Shown here one piece after another: positions 23,292-39,336 of a DNA stretch of 64,000 nucleotides. The notes below the pieces were generated by a model. It was not told the DNA's origin, did no database searches, and saw only the letters and a list, made by a program, of their open reading frames with translations. The stretch is from contig OX457038.1 of the NCBI GenBank assembly GCA_949752735.1, positions 65,492,682-65,556,681 of the forward strand, read 5' to 3'. The translations under genes were made by a program, and so were the position numbers. The DNA is from Lumbricus terrestris (taxonomy: Eukaryota; Annelida; Clitellata; Crassiclitellata; Lumbricidae). Numbering within the stretch: position 1 is the first letter of the stretch; each line of letters starts with the position of its first letter.

Positions 23292-23934
23292 ATTATTTAT
23301 TCATTCATTCATTCAAGAATTTATATAACGCTTCTTCAAGGGGGCTACTCAGAAGCGCTCCCGACTCTAGCACGGCAAGGACAGTTTTGAGTTATACATG
23401 TAGCTGTCAAAAGGCTTTTTCCAATCTCCATTTATCTGTCTCTGTCACTGTGGTTAAGTCTTTGTTTCTATTCTCTCTCCCCTCTTTCTCTATCTGTCTG
23501 TCTCTGTCTGTCTGTCTCTCTTGGTCTCTCTGTCTGTCTCTGTCTGTCTCTGTCTGTATGTCTGTCTGTCTCTGTCTTTGTCTCTGCCTGTCTCTTTGTC
23601 TGTCTCTGTCTGTCTCTGCCTGTCTGTCTCTCTCTCCCTCTGTCTATCTTGTCCATCTCTCGTTTACTGAATGCTTGTGTAGAGCCTTGGTGGTCTGTCA
23701 CATGCTGAAGTTGACTCTTTCGGCAATTATAATATTTATGGCACACTTCACAGGACTCAGAATGAAATAAAGCTAAGCAAATTTGTCTCGTTTGCGCTTA
23801 GAATACTAAAAGATAGCAAATGTTTGACTGAGGCTGCATTCAAGAGATCCGTCTAATGCTCCTCAACTAGTTTGTCTTGCAGAGCAAACATTAATCGAAA
23901 TGAAGCACTCTGAAAAAGGCCGGAACAACAATCG
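22886..23934. repeat. (TA)n, LINE-tail and CTGT-rich repeats
   Basis: (TA)n of about 75 bp at 23209-23283. An inverted copy of the GGGAGCGCTTCTGAGTAGCC LINE tail at 23290-23400, with a GAATGAAT tail. A degenerate CTGT/CTCT array at about 23488-23642. No gene is supported. Confidence 0.65.
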
Positions 23935-24246
<312 letters not shown>

Positions 24247-24365
24247 TGACTATCCATCCATCCATTCAATTCAATCCAATTCATTTATTGTGAACATCAA
24301 CAATTGCAATTAGCCATGGAAGCATGCATCACATAACAGGATGGCAGCAAGGAAGGCCCTATACG

Positions 24366-24644
24366 CAGGGCTGAATGTGAGCCGTGTCGGTCCGGGTCTG
24401 TGACCCGGCATCGATTTTCGAGACCCGCTGTTGCCGGGTCTCAGCCGGGTCGCTTGTTTAACAAAGATCAAACTAAAAAAGATCATCAACTTTTTGGCAG
24501 AGAAAAAAGGACTTTTTCATCGACATTTCGGTCGGATGACTAAAAAAAAGGTGACCGGCAAAAGATGGAAAATTTTCGGCGACACTCAGCCAAAAATCTA
24601 TTGAAAGTCAGTCCCGGCAACTTTTCTTACCACTTTCAGCCCTG
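24366..24644. mobile_element. hAT-type MITE (CAGGGCTGAA ends), 279 bp
   Basis: Left end CAGGGCTGAATGTGAG, right end the inverse of CAGGGCTGAAAGTGG. The flanks CCTATACG and CCTATATA agree at 6 of 8 positions, so the duplication is weakly supported. The interior contains AAAATTTTCGGCGACACTCAG shared with the 17736 element. Non-coding. Confidence 0.6.
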
Positions 24645-27600
24645 CCTATATATATAAGAGATGAATATCAAGCTAACACTAACAGGAACACATCTATTAT
24701 TTACTTATTCTAAAATCTAAATAGTAGGTCCACAATCGAGAAAATATTATGCATGACGTCGTATGGTTGCGTTGCATGCATGGATCAAGTATAATGTGAG
24801 AAACCTTTGCACTACATGTAAAGAACACCATGAACTGAGGATTCCGATGTTTGTAGGCAGAGCTAGATGCATGAATCATAAATTCTTCTATATGTAACTA
24901 CCTAGCAGCCTAGCAGGCTAGCCCGGGTTCCCAAAGGTCACCGGGACCCTGAGCATATTTTACCCCAGGCCCCAATTCTCCACTCTCGGCGGCTCTCTTT
25001 GAAGTTGAGGCCTGTTTTGATAAATACGGTAATAAGTTAGACCATTATCCCCATCTGATCATCAATTTTTATTTGTGGGAATGGTCGATAATTGTCTCAT
25101 CGGTGGTTTCTGATAAATGCCAGTCACTTGACCGACAACAACAGATCGCTGAAGATGTTTTCAACTCTTATCTTGTTAGGTAAAAATACTCTGAATCCGA
25201 TTATCCGATAAACATGTTTTCTATTTATAGTCTGACGTGAGGTGTGTGATTGACTGATTACTGATTAGGTCTTTTTCTGTCCTTCGTATATAGCCTACAA
25301 CTACTTGTTTGCCCTTGCATGGACTTAATGAAGCACTTTAAGCAACATGCATAAGTGCAGTGATTTATCTGAACTTCGCCATGCTGAGGGAAGTTCCTTC
25401 AGAAATGACTTCCACAAAAAATTTGACAAAATGATGATTGTTTTTAGCTGATGCTTACATTATTGTAGGCTATTACACGAACTCTGATAATGTACCGTGA
25501 TATATTATTAACTGTTATAAAATTATAACGATACCATATGACAGGCCTACTATCATATTTATATTGAGTAGGCCCTATAATTTACTGTTAATATTTTGGA
25601 TGAGTGTACAAACTGTGCATGTGGACGTGGAGGAAAGGAGTCTATGGAATTCCATTAACCTAAGCATCCGCTCTTTACATTCTCTGAGACTCTGACATTC
25701 TCTTTAAGTTGGCCTATAAAAAACATTTACACAAAATAGCTAACCTTATGTAAGCTATAACTAAACTCCAGCCACGGTGTCGATTCTTGCTTTTACCTTT
25801 GCTTCCCCATCTTGTCTTACCATGTTGAGCATGACTAGATATAAGCTTTGACTTCTTCTTTTCCTCACGAGTCGATTCAACTTATCGCTTGATTATTCTA
25901 CACTCTCATGCATATTATTTTAAATGTATCTAAATCTAATAATATTTTCACTGCATTCTTTGCTCTAAATGTGCATTGTGAACTGTGGAATGTTTATATT
26001 CAATCGATTCCAAGAAATTTGATTTAATTTGATATACTTTATGCTGAATAAAAATAGAAGACCTAATTGATGGTAGATGAAATAGGCCTAACCCTACATA
26101 GCAGTCGCTCACTAAATGCATCCACACAATGATCGTAACAAGGTCCATTTGTTCCCTTCATCAGATCTGTCGCTCCGCCCCTCTATCCATCTCGCCCACA
26201 AAATCTAGGATGGTACCGGTAATTATCGCTCCCAAGAGAATCATTGTCAAGCAACATAATGAACTCTCAAAGTGGTACTCTCTGGCTGGTTTACCTTTGA
26301 AACGTCATGCCATTCTGATTCAACTAGTCGTTGCCTTTAGTTGTTTTTCTATCAGTATCTGATCCCTGTAACTATCCGGGTGTTTCACTGCAAGGCTCAT
26401 CGATTAATCAATGTTCTTATTCATCTTTCTTTGATTCATCTTCAAAGATTTCAAACTGTTAATGCTTTGGTTTATTTGATCTTTTAACCGCCATACAATG
26501 AAGCAAGCCATGGGTAAATGAGATCCATTGGGCTTGTTGCACTCATCTTTAATGTCTGTTGCCCTCTCAACCAGTGGCCCATCTCGAGCAGCTGACGCCC
26601 TCATGGTGTCCTGATCTAAGGGTTTGCGAAAGCCAAGGCCAGATCTGATCGAACCCTGCTGTCGTTAACCCTTGGAAGCTCTAATTGAAGCTGGGTCTAA
26701 TGTGCGGTTTTGCCCAGAGGCCACAGCTGAGAACATGTACGTAGGTTAATGTTGGACCGCCCTGTTGGAGATAGTGTTGCCTTAGTAGATTTACAGTGAT
26801 GACCGTCATCATCTGAATGCGAACTTTGATGCTTTTCGAATGGCCTTTGATGCTTTTCGAATGGCCTTTGATGCTTTTCGAATGGCCTTTGATGCTTTTC
26901 GAATGACTCGGGTGGATTTCTAGTTATTTCTTGCACCTAATGATGGGCGACGTGGAACTCCAGTAACAGCAGACATTGCAGACCGTCTCTAGTCAACTAC
27001 ATTGTATAGTTTTCAATCTTAGTTGTAGACACTTCAAATTACTGTAGAGTTAAGTGCAGAGCAGAAGTTTATTCACGAGCCATGAATTGTGTGAGGGTGG
27101 CCCAGGTAGGGGTAGAGGAATTGTCCAGTCCAGAGATGTTAATGGAAGATCTGAGTCCGGTTGCTAAAGAGCCCACAGATAGGGAGGAGAAGAAGAAGAA
27201 GAAGAGCTGCTGAGAAGGGTTTGGTAAAGAACACACCAGCTCGAAAGGTAGAAAGAAAAGCTCATAAGGTAAGCTTAAATAAGATCGAAGTGTAAACTTA
27301 ACAGGCGGTAAAGTTTGGAAGGGGAAGTACATGTATAATTTTGGGCTTCACTATGGCTATGCCAAAGTAAAAATTCTAAACTTCTAAAGGAAGCAGTGTT
27401 TGAGTAGTGTAGCCTACATCAATCGGCTATTTTTTGACGAGATGCTTTATCCTATTTAAATGTCATACATACCAAAGTGCGATGCAAATAGTTGGTCATC
27501 TTAAGGAATATAGGCCTACATGTAGACCTACTGTCATTGATGTGTGCGATTTTAAAATATTTGATTTTGTTTTAGCCCTTTGGATGATGTACGTTTAATT

Positions 27601-27821
27601 TTGTCTATCACCATGTACAGTAGGCTATGTACATGTACACCAATATGCAGATGGCAATTGGTCGATTAGAATATTTTTTATCTTATCTTATTTCACTTAA
27701 AACCAGCTACTATAGACTGAGTCTGAATAAAGTGGGAAGTACCGTAGTGTTTGGGCAGACTGACGTTTTCCTCGGGTAAATTTCTCAGTTCATCACCATT
27801 TTATTTAGGCTATTATCGCAG
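24645..27821. other. Mostly single-copy intergenic DNA
   Basis: No convincing gene. A 24-bp minisatellite, GATGCTTTTCGAATGGCCTT plus four bases, is repeated about 3.5 times at 26828-26905. Open frames of 60-90 codons exist but none has family features or good splice context. Confidence 0.45.
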
Positions 27822-28011
27822 GTCGAGTGATACATTTTTGGATGGACGGATCCGATTTGACCAGGGTCTATGAGACTATGACAACAGAGGCCGTTACCCT
27901 GGACAGAAATTTGTTCGGCATATTTCAGCACTCTTGTGAACATTTTTGCGTCTACACAACTTGTTTTGATTCCAAACTGCAGGTGTCTATTCTCATGACG
28001 CTGGTGAGAAG
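27822..28011 (+). CDS. Candidate internal exon of an unidentified gene
   Basis: The 190-bp block is bounded by an acceptor-like TTATCGCAG before it and a donor AGAAG/GTAGGC after it, and is open in one frame for its whole length. The reading includes HFWMDGSDLTRVYE, AVTLDRNLFGIFQ and SCEHFCVYTT, a normal globular composition unlike the low-complexity frames around it. I do not recognise the family. It would begin after one base of a codon and end after two. No partner exon was identified within several kilobases, so it may be an isolated exon of a long-intron gene, a transposon remnant, or chance. Confidence 0.3.
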
Positions 28012-29850
28012 GTAGGCAGACTGCAGAAGGCCCGAGCTTTGATCTCCGGCGGAAATTCTAAGCTCGGTCAACAATGCAATTAACCTAATTATTTAATTAC
28101 ACTAGGTTGGTCTACAGTCTGTCCGATAAGGAGACATCAAAGCCATTTTATTATAAGCCTACTTATTTGGCCACTTATGTCTAGTTTGCGGCAACACTTA
28201 AATGTCGTAGCCTATTCATTGTTATCGAATACAGTAGCCTATTCATTGCCGCATAATCATTGTTACCGAATCGCTTATAGTAAGGACAACTTTTGAGAGC
28301 CTGTAAAACGAGTTGTTGGGCTTTTTTACATTAATTGTACGGATTAATTTTATGGGTTGCTAAATGTGCCGTGACAGATGTAGGCGGTCGCCCCCTGCTG
28401 TGAATTTGTTGATTGACTCAATAATATGATTACGTAATGACTGTGTTGTGGAGCAAGAGATTTCGGCTAGTACAGGACAGATGGCGTCGCTTTGTGGTTC
28501 TGCTGATCTCGAGGTCATGTCGTTCCTTTTCATAAGTACACATGTTCTCACGGCTAATTTATGCGCATTAGAATTAGGAGACCTTTCCCCTCCCTTCCGT
28601 CCAATTCCACTCCCTCTTTTGTTACTTTTGTTGGCTGGCTGTCTAGCCAAGTGCTTGACCCACTGCTGTGGTGCTAGTGGAGGTCTTCGTGGTTTGGCAT
28701 TTGTGTATTAAGCAGCCAAGGTATTAGGCTAAGCAGCCCAGTTAGACACATATGTAGTAGCATTAATATACACCTTTTAAAAGCTGTCAGATGGCCACGT
28801 GTCTACAATTTTGAAAAATTCTAAGAAAGCCCTACTTAAATACTATATAGGATTGTTGAAGGCTGTACTCCAGTCTTTCAACTTGGCATTCAGTTTCCTC
28901 AACTCTGCAACATGCTGGACAGTGGACACATTATAAAGATAAACCGCATATATATATTATATATATATTATATATTGTATATATATATAAACAGATATAA
29001 AAATTATATATATACAAACATATATATATAATATATTAATATTATAATATAAATCATGCATACATGAGCGGCCACACCTTGATCCTTTTTTCCTGCAACT
29101 CCTATTGGATTTCACCAGACTGAGCCTACGTTGGGTTCTGAGAAAGACATTATTATGACGCTGACCGCATCTGCAGCCGGTAATTATGAGGACAGTCGAC
29201 CAACTCACATAATAATTACTCTGCACACCACATTATGGCAGGTGGTATCACGACGGACCGTGGACTGGATGGTGAAACAGAAAGGTATGCGATCAGATGG
29301 ATGGACAAAGTGGGGGGGGAAGAGAGAGGGAGGGAAGATAGAGAAAGAGAGAGAGAGAGAGAAGGACTGATGACCAAGGATGTTGATGTTTGTGGATATA
29401 ACGACTGACATTTATATGATCTAAACGAGCTTCACCATTATCATCATCATCATCATCATCTGTGGGACCAAGTCAGCCTCCAGGCAGCAAGGGTACTGGT
29501 TGGCTGTTTGGATGGCTGGCCACAGGGTGCTGCTACAGTGTCCCTGGACGACGGTGGACGGGTGGGGTGGGTGGGGTGGGGTGGGGGTGGGGTGTAGTGA
29601 GTGATAAACAGGATGTTGGGTCGTTACGTTTGAGCCGCATGCCAACCGGCAGAACAACAACAATCATTGCTATGGTGCTAGGATTGGTGGGGGGGGGGGG
29701 GCGAGGGAGGGTTTGGAGGGAGGGTGCTCACAGATGTCTCTTTGGTTGTAGCCTATTAATAGGTTCACGGATGTTGCCTATAAAAAGATATGCATTCGCG
29801 GTATATTTTAATATTATAAATAGAATATATTATAACAAAGAATAATATAA
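28012..29850. other. Intergenic DNA with AT-rich and G-rich patches
   Basis: An AT-rich run with TATATA motifs lies at about 28948-29052, a GA run near 29340-29364, an ATC run near 29436-29461, and G-rich patches at 29560-29600 and 29688-29725. No supported gene. Confidence 0.45.
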
Positions 29851-30000
29851 CGACCACACAAGGAATGGCTGGATAACATATCAGAATGGTGTGGAGCACC
29901 ATTACAGGACCTAACACACGCTGCCTTGGACAGACAAACCTGGCGTGGAATAACGAGAACGGCATCGAGCACCTACGGGCATTGGTCCCTCGGTTGTTGA
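29851..30000 (+). pseudogene. C-terminal fragment of a LINE reverse transcriptase ORF
   Basis: Fifty codons read RPHKEWLDNISEWC, LTHAALDRQTWRG and TASSTYGHWSLGC, then a stop. This is the conserved end of a non-LTR retrotransposon ORF (RP-KEWLDDI--WC...A-DR--WR). The stop is overlapped by a TGATGATGA tail, as at many LINE 3' ends. Everything upstream is lost. Confidence 0.7.
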
Positions 30001-30179
30001 TGATGAATATAACGATGTATAATAATATTGATGTATACACTATATTTATATAGCCCTATTGTATATTACATACAATATAATACCTCGGTACAGTATATAC
30101 AGTATGTACAGAATATATTATATTTATAATATATATAATATTTATATTATAATTAGGTATATGTGTGTGTATAAAACAC

Positions 30180-30181
30180 TG

Positions 30182-30230
<49 letters not shown>

Positions 30231-30320
30231 GGAATGCAGCATTATTATGTCAATAATATCATGTCACACCGCAACACATGTATACTATAGCGTGAAGACA
30301 TATGTATACTATAGCGTGAA

Positions 30321-30361
<41 letters not shown>

Positions 30362-30688
30362 TGTACCGAAGCATATGTCTTCACGCTATAGTATACATGT
30401 GTTGCGGTGTGACAACTAGAGACACATACAACTTACAGGCAGACAGATAGACGGACAGACAGAGGACACACATTGTGGGGGCAGAAGAGTATTTGCCTAT
30501 GACAAAGGTGAACTGTTCTTGGTATAGTGGACAGTTCTTATCAGAAGGACCTTTAGAAATGTCTTCAGTGTGTCTCAAGATATATCGGCCAATCTGAAAT
30601 TGCACTTTTGTAGAAACGCATGCACTTGACCTTCCTAACTTGGTCAGCAGTTGGCCTGACAACGACCGACCAACCAACCAATCGACAT

Positions 30689-30743
<55 letters not shown>

Positions 30744-31265
30744 CAGACAGATACACACAGACAAACAGACAGACACACAGACAGACAGATACACAGAGAG
30801 ACACACAGACAGATAGACACACAGACAGACACACAGACAGACAGCGCACAGACAGACAGACAGCGCACAGACAGACAGACACACAGACAGACACACAGAC
30901 AGACACACAGACAGGCACACAGACAGACAGACAGATACACAGAGAGACACAGACACACAGACACAGACAGACAGACAGACAGGCAGACACACAGACAGAC
31001 AGACAGACAGCGCACAGACAGCCAGACACACAGACAGACACGCAGACAGACACGCAGACAGACTAACCGATAGACAGACAGACACACAGACAGACACACA
31101 GACACAGACAGACGAAGGTGCGCACACACACAAACACGCACACACACGCACACACACGTACGAATGGACATTCCAGGTGGCGGACAGCAGCCGTGTGTCC
31201 TCGTCGTCTGTTTGGTCTGTGAATGAATGTTCGTCTATGTTGACATAATAATGCTGCATTCCATT
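30180..31265. repeat. Nested inverted repeats enclosing (TA)n and ACAG arrays
   Basis: A (TA)n run precedes a 26-bp arm (30228-30253) whose exact reverse complement lies at 31240-31265. Inside it a 42-bp arm (30263-30304) has an exact reverse complement at 30372-30413, with (TA)n in the loop. Between 30413 and 31240 is a long ACAG/ACAC array (about 30687-31150). The order A-B-B'-A' indicates one ancestral palindrome with extra sequence on one side. Confidence 0.85.
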
Positions 31266-31419
31266 GGCTCTCATTCGTCGTCGTTCTCGTCGTCGTCGCT
31301 CGGTCTCTTCGACAGACGGTCACAGCTTCTATTCAACTCTTCTTCGTCTTTGGTGTAACTAACTTGAACCGATTAAAGTGGATAATTTTTGTTATCGCGC
31401 AGCGAGAGGGAGAGAGAGA

Positions 31420-31610
31420 GCTCTCATAGCTCCTCCCACAGGCCTCTCGCCCGCCTCGGCTGCCTAGCCCGTCCACCGATGAGCCCGTCGCGCCGCCGCC
31501 GCCGTAGGGAGGGAGGCTATCGTCCTACGCGCCAGGCCCCATCCTAGTAGGACTCCTCGTCTAGTGGCCAGCGTCGCCTCTGCCTTGCAATGATTCAAAG
31601 AAAGGTTCGT
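31420..31610 (+). promoter_or_regulatory. GC-rich candidate promoter / first non-coding exon of the RIN gene
   Basis: A compact CpG-rich stretch in otherwise AT-rich DNA, with GCTCCTCCCAC, CGCCGCCGCCGCC and AGGGAGGGAGG motifs. A 22-codon upstream-type frame begins at 31479. A possible splice donor lies after TTCAAAGAAAG near 31604. The next plus-strand coding exon is at 37673, so this could be exon 1 of that gene. This is inference from composition and position; no TATA box or transcript evidence is available. Confidence 0.35.
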
Positions 31611-32030
31611 TCTTTCTGGTCATTACGCTTTTAAATGCCTTATAATGAGGACGGACTGTTAGCCAAGGTAGTTGTAGTATTCGCTCAGTCTTTCTAGATC
31701 GATCTGTCAGCGTTATTTATTTATTTATTTCTCGGTTGTGTTTTCATTGCGGGTAGGCCTACAGTTTTCCTCTCTCATTTATTACGATTTAATTACTATT
31801 GGAGATGTTTTTCTGAAGGGTTACGTTTGCTTGTTCTGTTCGTCTCAATTGATCGTAATAATTGGAATGGAATTGAATAGGTAATGTATTTGTGGAAGTT
31901 TATGAAATCAGACATCCGGTGAATTCTGTGAAATTTTAAGGACATGTTTTGCCTCATTGGATGATCAATAGTAAGGTCTTCAGCTGTTATTCTGTGTTGT
32001 CGTTGTCGTTGTTGTGTTGTTGTTGTCGTC

Positions 32031-36365
<4,335 letters not shown>

Positions 36366-36540
36366 TTTGTTGCAATGATTTACAACTGTTTGTAGCGATT
36401 TACTACTGTTTGTAACGATTTACAACTGTTTGTAACGATTTACAGCTGCTTGTAACGTTTTACAACTGCTTGTAACGATTTACAACTGTTTGTAACGATT
36501 TACAACTGTTTGTAACGATTTGCAACAGTTTGTAAATATT
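36366..36540. repeat. 20-bp minisatellite TGTAACGATTTACAACTGTT
   Basis: Between eight and nine copies at an exact 20-bp period with a few substitutions. Confidence 0.85.
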
Positions 36541-36975
36541 TTGTAAATACTTTATACTTTGTAAAGATTTACAATTGTTGTAAATGCAGTCCAGTGTTTG
36601 TTTAGTTGCTTAATTACGGTTTGTACCGAATATTTGCTTTGTATTTGCTTTGGGGCTGAATAACCATGCGATATTCGATATTCGGTGGAATAGTTGACTG
36701 AATATGAACAGTGTGTTTGGTGTTCTTGAAAGCTAACGGTGAATTCATGCGTAAACTGAGTTGTAAGTGATAATTTGTAAGTTTAGTTAAATTAGTGCCA
36801 TTCCTAGTTTACGCAGACTGGCAGAAGAATGCAGAACTGCTTGTAGTTAACTGCTTACCATTAGTTTTGTATTAAATTTATATTACACATCAGATGGGAG
36901 CAGAAAAATAACAAATGTGGAGGTGCGCGCACGAGTAGGAAATAAGAAAAATATCAAGCAAATAATATTGGAAAA

Positions 36976-37240
36976 AAACTGAACTTTTTTGGACATGTGT
37001 GCAGAATGGGAAATGAGAGACTCATCAAGCAAACTATTTTTGGGATGATGGACGGAGCAGGGATTAGGGGAAGACCGTGTAGGGAATGGTTGGATGACAT
37101 TACAGATTGGTGCGAAATGGAGATATACAAATTGAGCAGAATGGCACAGGAGAGAGACAAGTGGAGACGGACGGTGAAACATGCGATTGACACCAACGGG
37201 CACTGAGCCCATGGACCGTAATGATGATGATGATGATTAA
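36976..37240 (+). pseudogene. C-terminal LINE reverse transcriptase ORF fragment with (TGA)n tail
   Basis: One frame reads KLNFFGHVCRMGNERL, then GIRGRPCREWLDDI and RDKWRRTVKHAIDTNGH before the stop at 37204-37206. This is the standard end of several non-LTR retrotransposon ORFs (FGHV-RM...GRP--EW-DD). The 3' end is a short ATGATGATGATGAT tail (about 37218-37238). It is a 5'-truncated insertion. Confidence 0.75.
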
Positions 37241-37672
37241 ATTTATTGAACTGAAGCTTTTGCTTACATTTAATTTTCAATGTTGTTGGTAGACTTATTT
37301 TGTACACTATTCGTAGTCGTATTCGGCTAAAAAGTTTGGCCAGTTATTTGTATTCAACCAAATAGTGATGCTCGCCTTTTTACGGTAACACCCTATAGTT
37401 ACTGATTTGGGCCTAACTATTGAATAAGATAATTCTTAGAATATATTAATTGAGTGATGTATAAAGTTTCATCAAAATAGGATGTTCTGATTATCTTGAT
37501 CAGATGACTGTTTTCCGAAACTATTTTGTTTCTATGCCAAAATGTGGTTAGCAGCAGTTGGCTCATTAAACGATGTTCTTACTACTTACTTAAAAATTAC
37601 TCTGCACGCACGCACACCAGTAGCTTCAGGATTCGGTCCTTGGCAAAATCTGTGTATGACATGCAGTTGTAG

Positions 37673-39336
37673 ATGCTCCAAGCAATGAGGTCATCATCAT
37701 CATCACCGTGCCTGAGGGAGGATGAAGCGTTGGACTTGGTTGACCGCATCCGATTGACGCAACCGATTTGGCATCGAACAGCGACGAACAGAGCTGCAGC
37801 TGTTCATCTCTTGCTCAACAAACCACCCGGGGTGAGTAATCTGCTGTACTCGATCAAGTACTTCTGTTGCATAGGCCTATAATCACTGCTTCCATTATGC
37901 GGGGCAAGTACTTCTGCTGCATTGTATAGAGCAACTGTCTGTGTGTCATTGGAGCTCCACCTTGTGGGGCAAGTACCTGTTATGCATTGGATCCATACCT
38001 GCACTGTGTGAGGCAAGTATCTGCTCTGCATTGGGTCAGCTGTATGGGGCAAGTACCTGTTATGCATTGGATCCGTACCTACACTGTGTGAGGCAAGTAT
38101 CTGCGCTGCATTGGGTCAGTTGTACCGTCATTGTGTGGGCGCAGGCACCGTTATTATGCTGGACAAATATCTGTTATATAATTATGGGATTGGTATGTAC
38201 CTGCATTTTATGGTAGAGGGAGCAACACATTCTCTTGTATGAATTCTTTCACTAGAGGAAATACTTTCTTTAGGGCACGTTCATCCACCAAGGTGGGCAC
38301 TTTCACTGGGATAATAATGCCACTGGGGTGTCTTATTGACACTTTAACGGCTTCTCAGTCCCTGTTAGTACACTCTCATTGTTAAAACTTAAGTGTAAGC
38401 TGGATAACAGAAGTGCAAGAGGGGATGCAACATTGATCTGTTTTTGGTAACGCTAATTATCCTTTTGGGTAATTATCCTTTTCCTGTAGTTTCTGGTCTT
38501 TGTTTACATATCTCCTTTGTCAGTGCTGCTCTCCTTCTCTCATAATTATTGTGATCACATAGTGACTGATGATTTCTATGTCTCTTTCGTTCGTATCCTT
38601 CTTTCGCTTGTCTTTCGTCATTTGTGGCTCCGTGTTGTGTGAAGCCATTAAGTACTTAAGTGCGACAGAGTAATAGGATCTGTTATACATTATATACGAA
38701 TTAAAGGTGTTGTAAGACGCTCCTCTTATGACACCTGCACTATCAGAGATCCTTAATGACAGAGCCAGCCGTTGAATTAAATAAAATTCACCCTTGGGTG
38801 CTCCTGACAGCTGAAACCATTACACTGTGAAATCACATTCAGATGAACTTAAGATAATTATTCAGTGTACTGAAGTCATGGATGAAAACCTTATGATCAA
38901 ATGTTAAAGAATGAGTGAACTCAGTTAAGCAAAGAATTGAAAATAAAGTAAGTAAGTATATTCTATTAAGCAAGCTGCCAAGCACTCTGGTTGACAAACA
39001 TCTATAGGGTAAACAAACAAACAAACACAATATATATAATATATATATAAACATATGTATTATAAACAAACTAAGGTCCTGGCAGGTCATGATTTTGTGT
39101 GCTTAACTTATTATTTTCTGCTGACAGACGTTTATCATTCGTGATGCAATCGAAAGAAAAGACGCCTGTCTGATGCTATCCATTGTCATCTCTAGTCATC
39201 CAAAGACCCAAGTCAGTCACGATCCAATCCACGAGTCATCCAATCAAGAAGGACCTCACCTTCGTCTTGCCAACTCACAGAAAACCTTTCCGGATTTAAC
39301 GTCACTTGTTGTGTTCTACTGTGGCAATGGAAACAG
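37673..39336 (+). CDS. RIN gene exons 1-2: SH2 domain
   Basis: Exon 1 (37673-37831, 53 codons) reads DRIRLTQPIWHRTATNRAAA and VHLLLNKPPG, then donor GTGAGT. Exon 2 (39128-39336) continues in phase 0 with TFIIRDAIERKDACLML, a diverged middle, and FPDLTSLVVFYCGNGNR. Known RIN SH2 domains start with a W-x-L-G-L-x-x-x-A-A-x-LL stretch, PPGTFLVR, and end with an L-x-x-L-I-x-x-Y-C-x-S-R segment, which these exons follow. The invariant SH2 Arg is present. The intron between them holds an 80-bp repeat array. Confidence 0.8.

Noticed and set aside
28448..28711. 87-codon frame with a Leu-rich hydrophobic stretch
   Set aside because: It has no recognisable family, the Leu run comes from a CTT/CTC-rich patch, and no supporting splice or promoter context was found.
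36997..37206. Small open frame ending DTNGH as a host gene
   Set aside because: It is the C-terminal end of a LINE ORF with a TGA-repeat tail, in the same way as 29851-30000.
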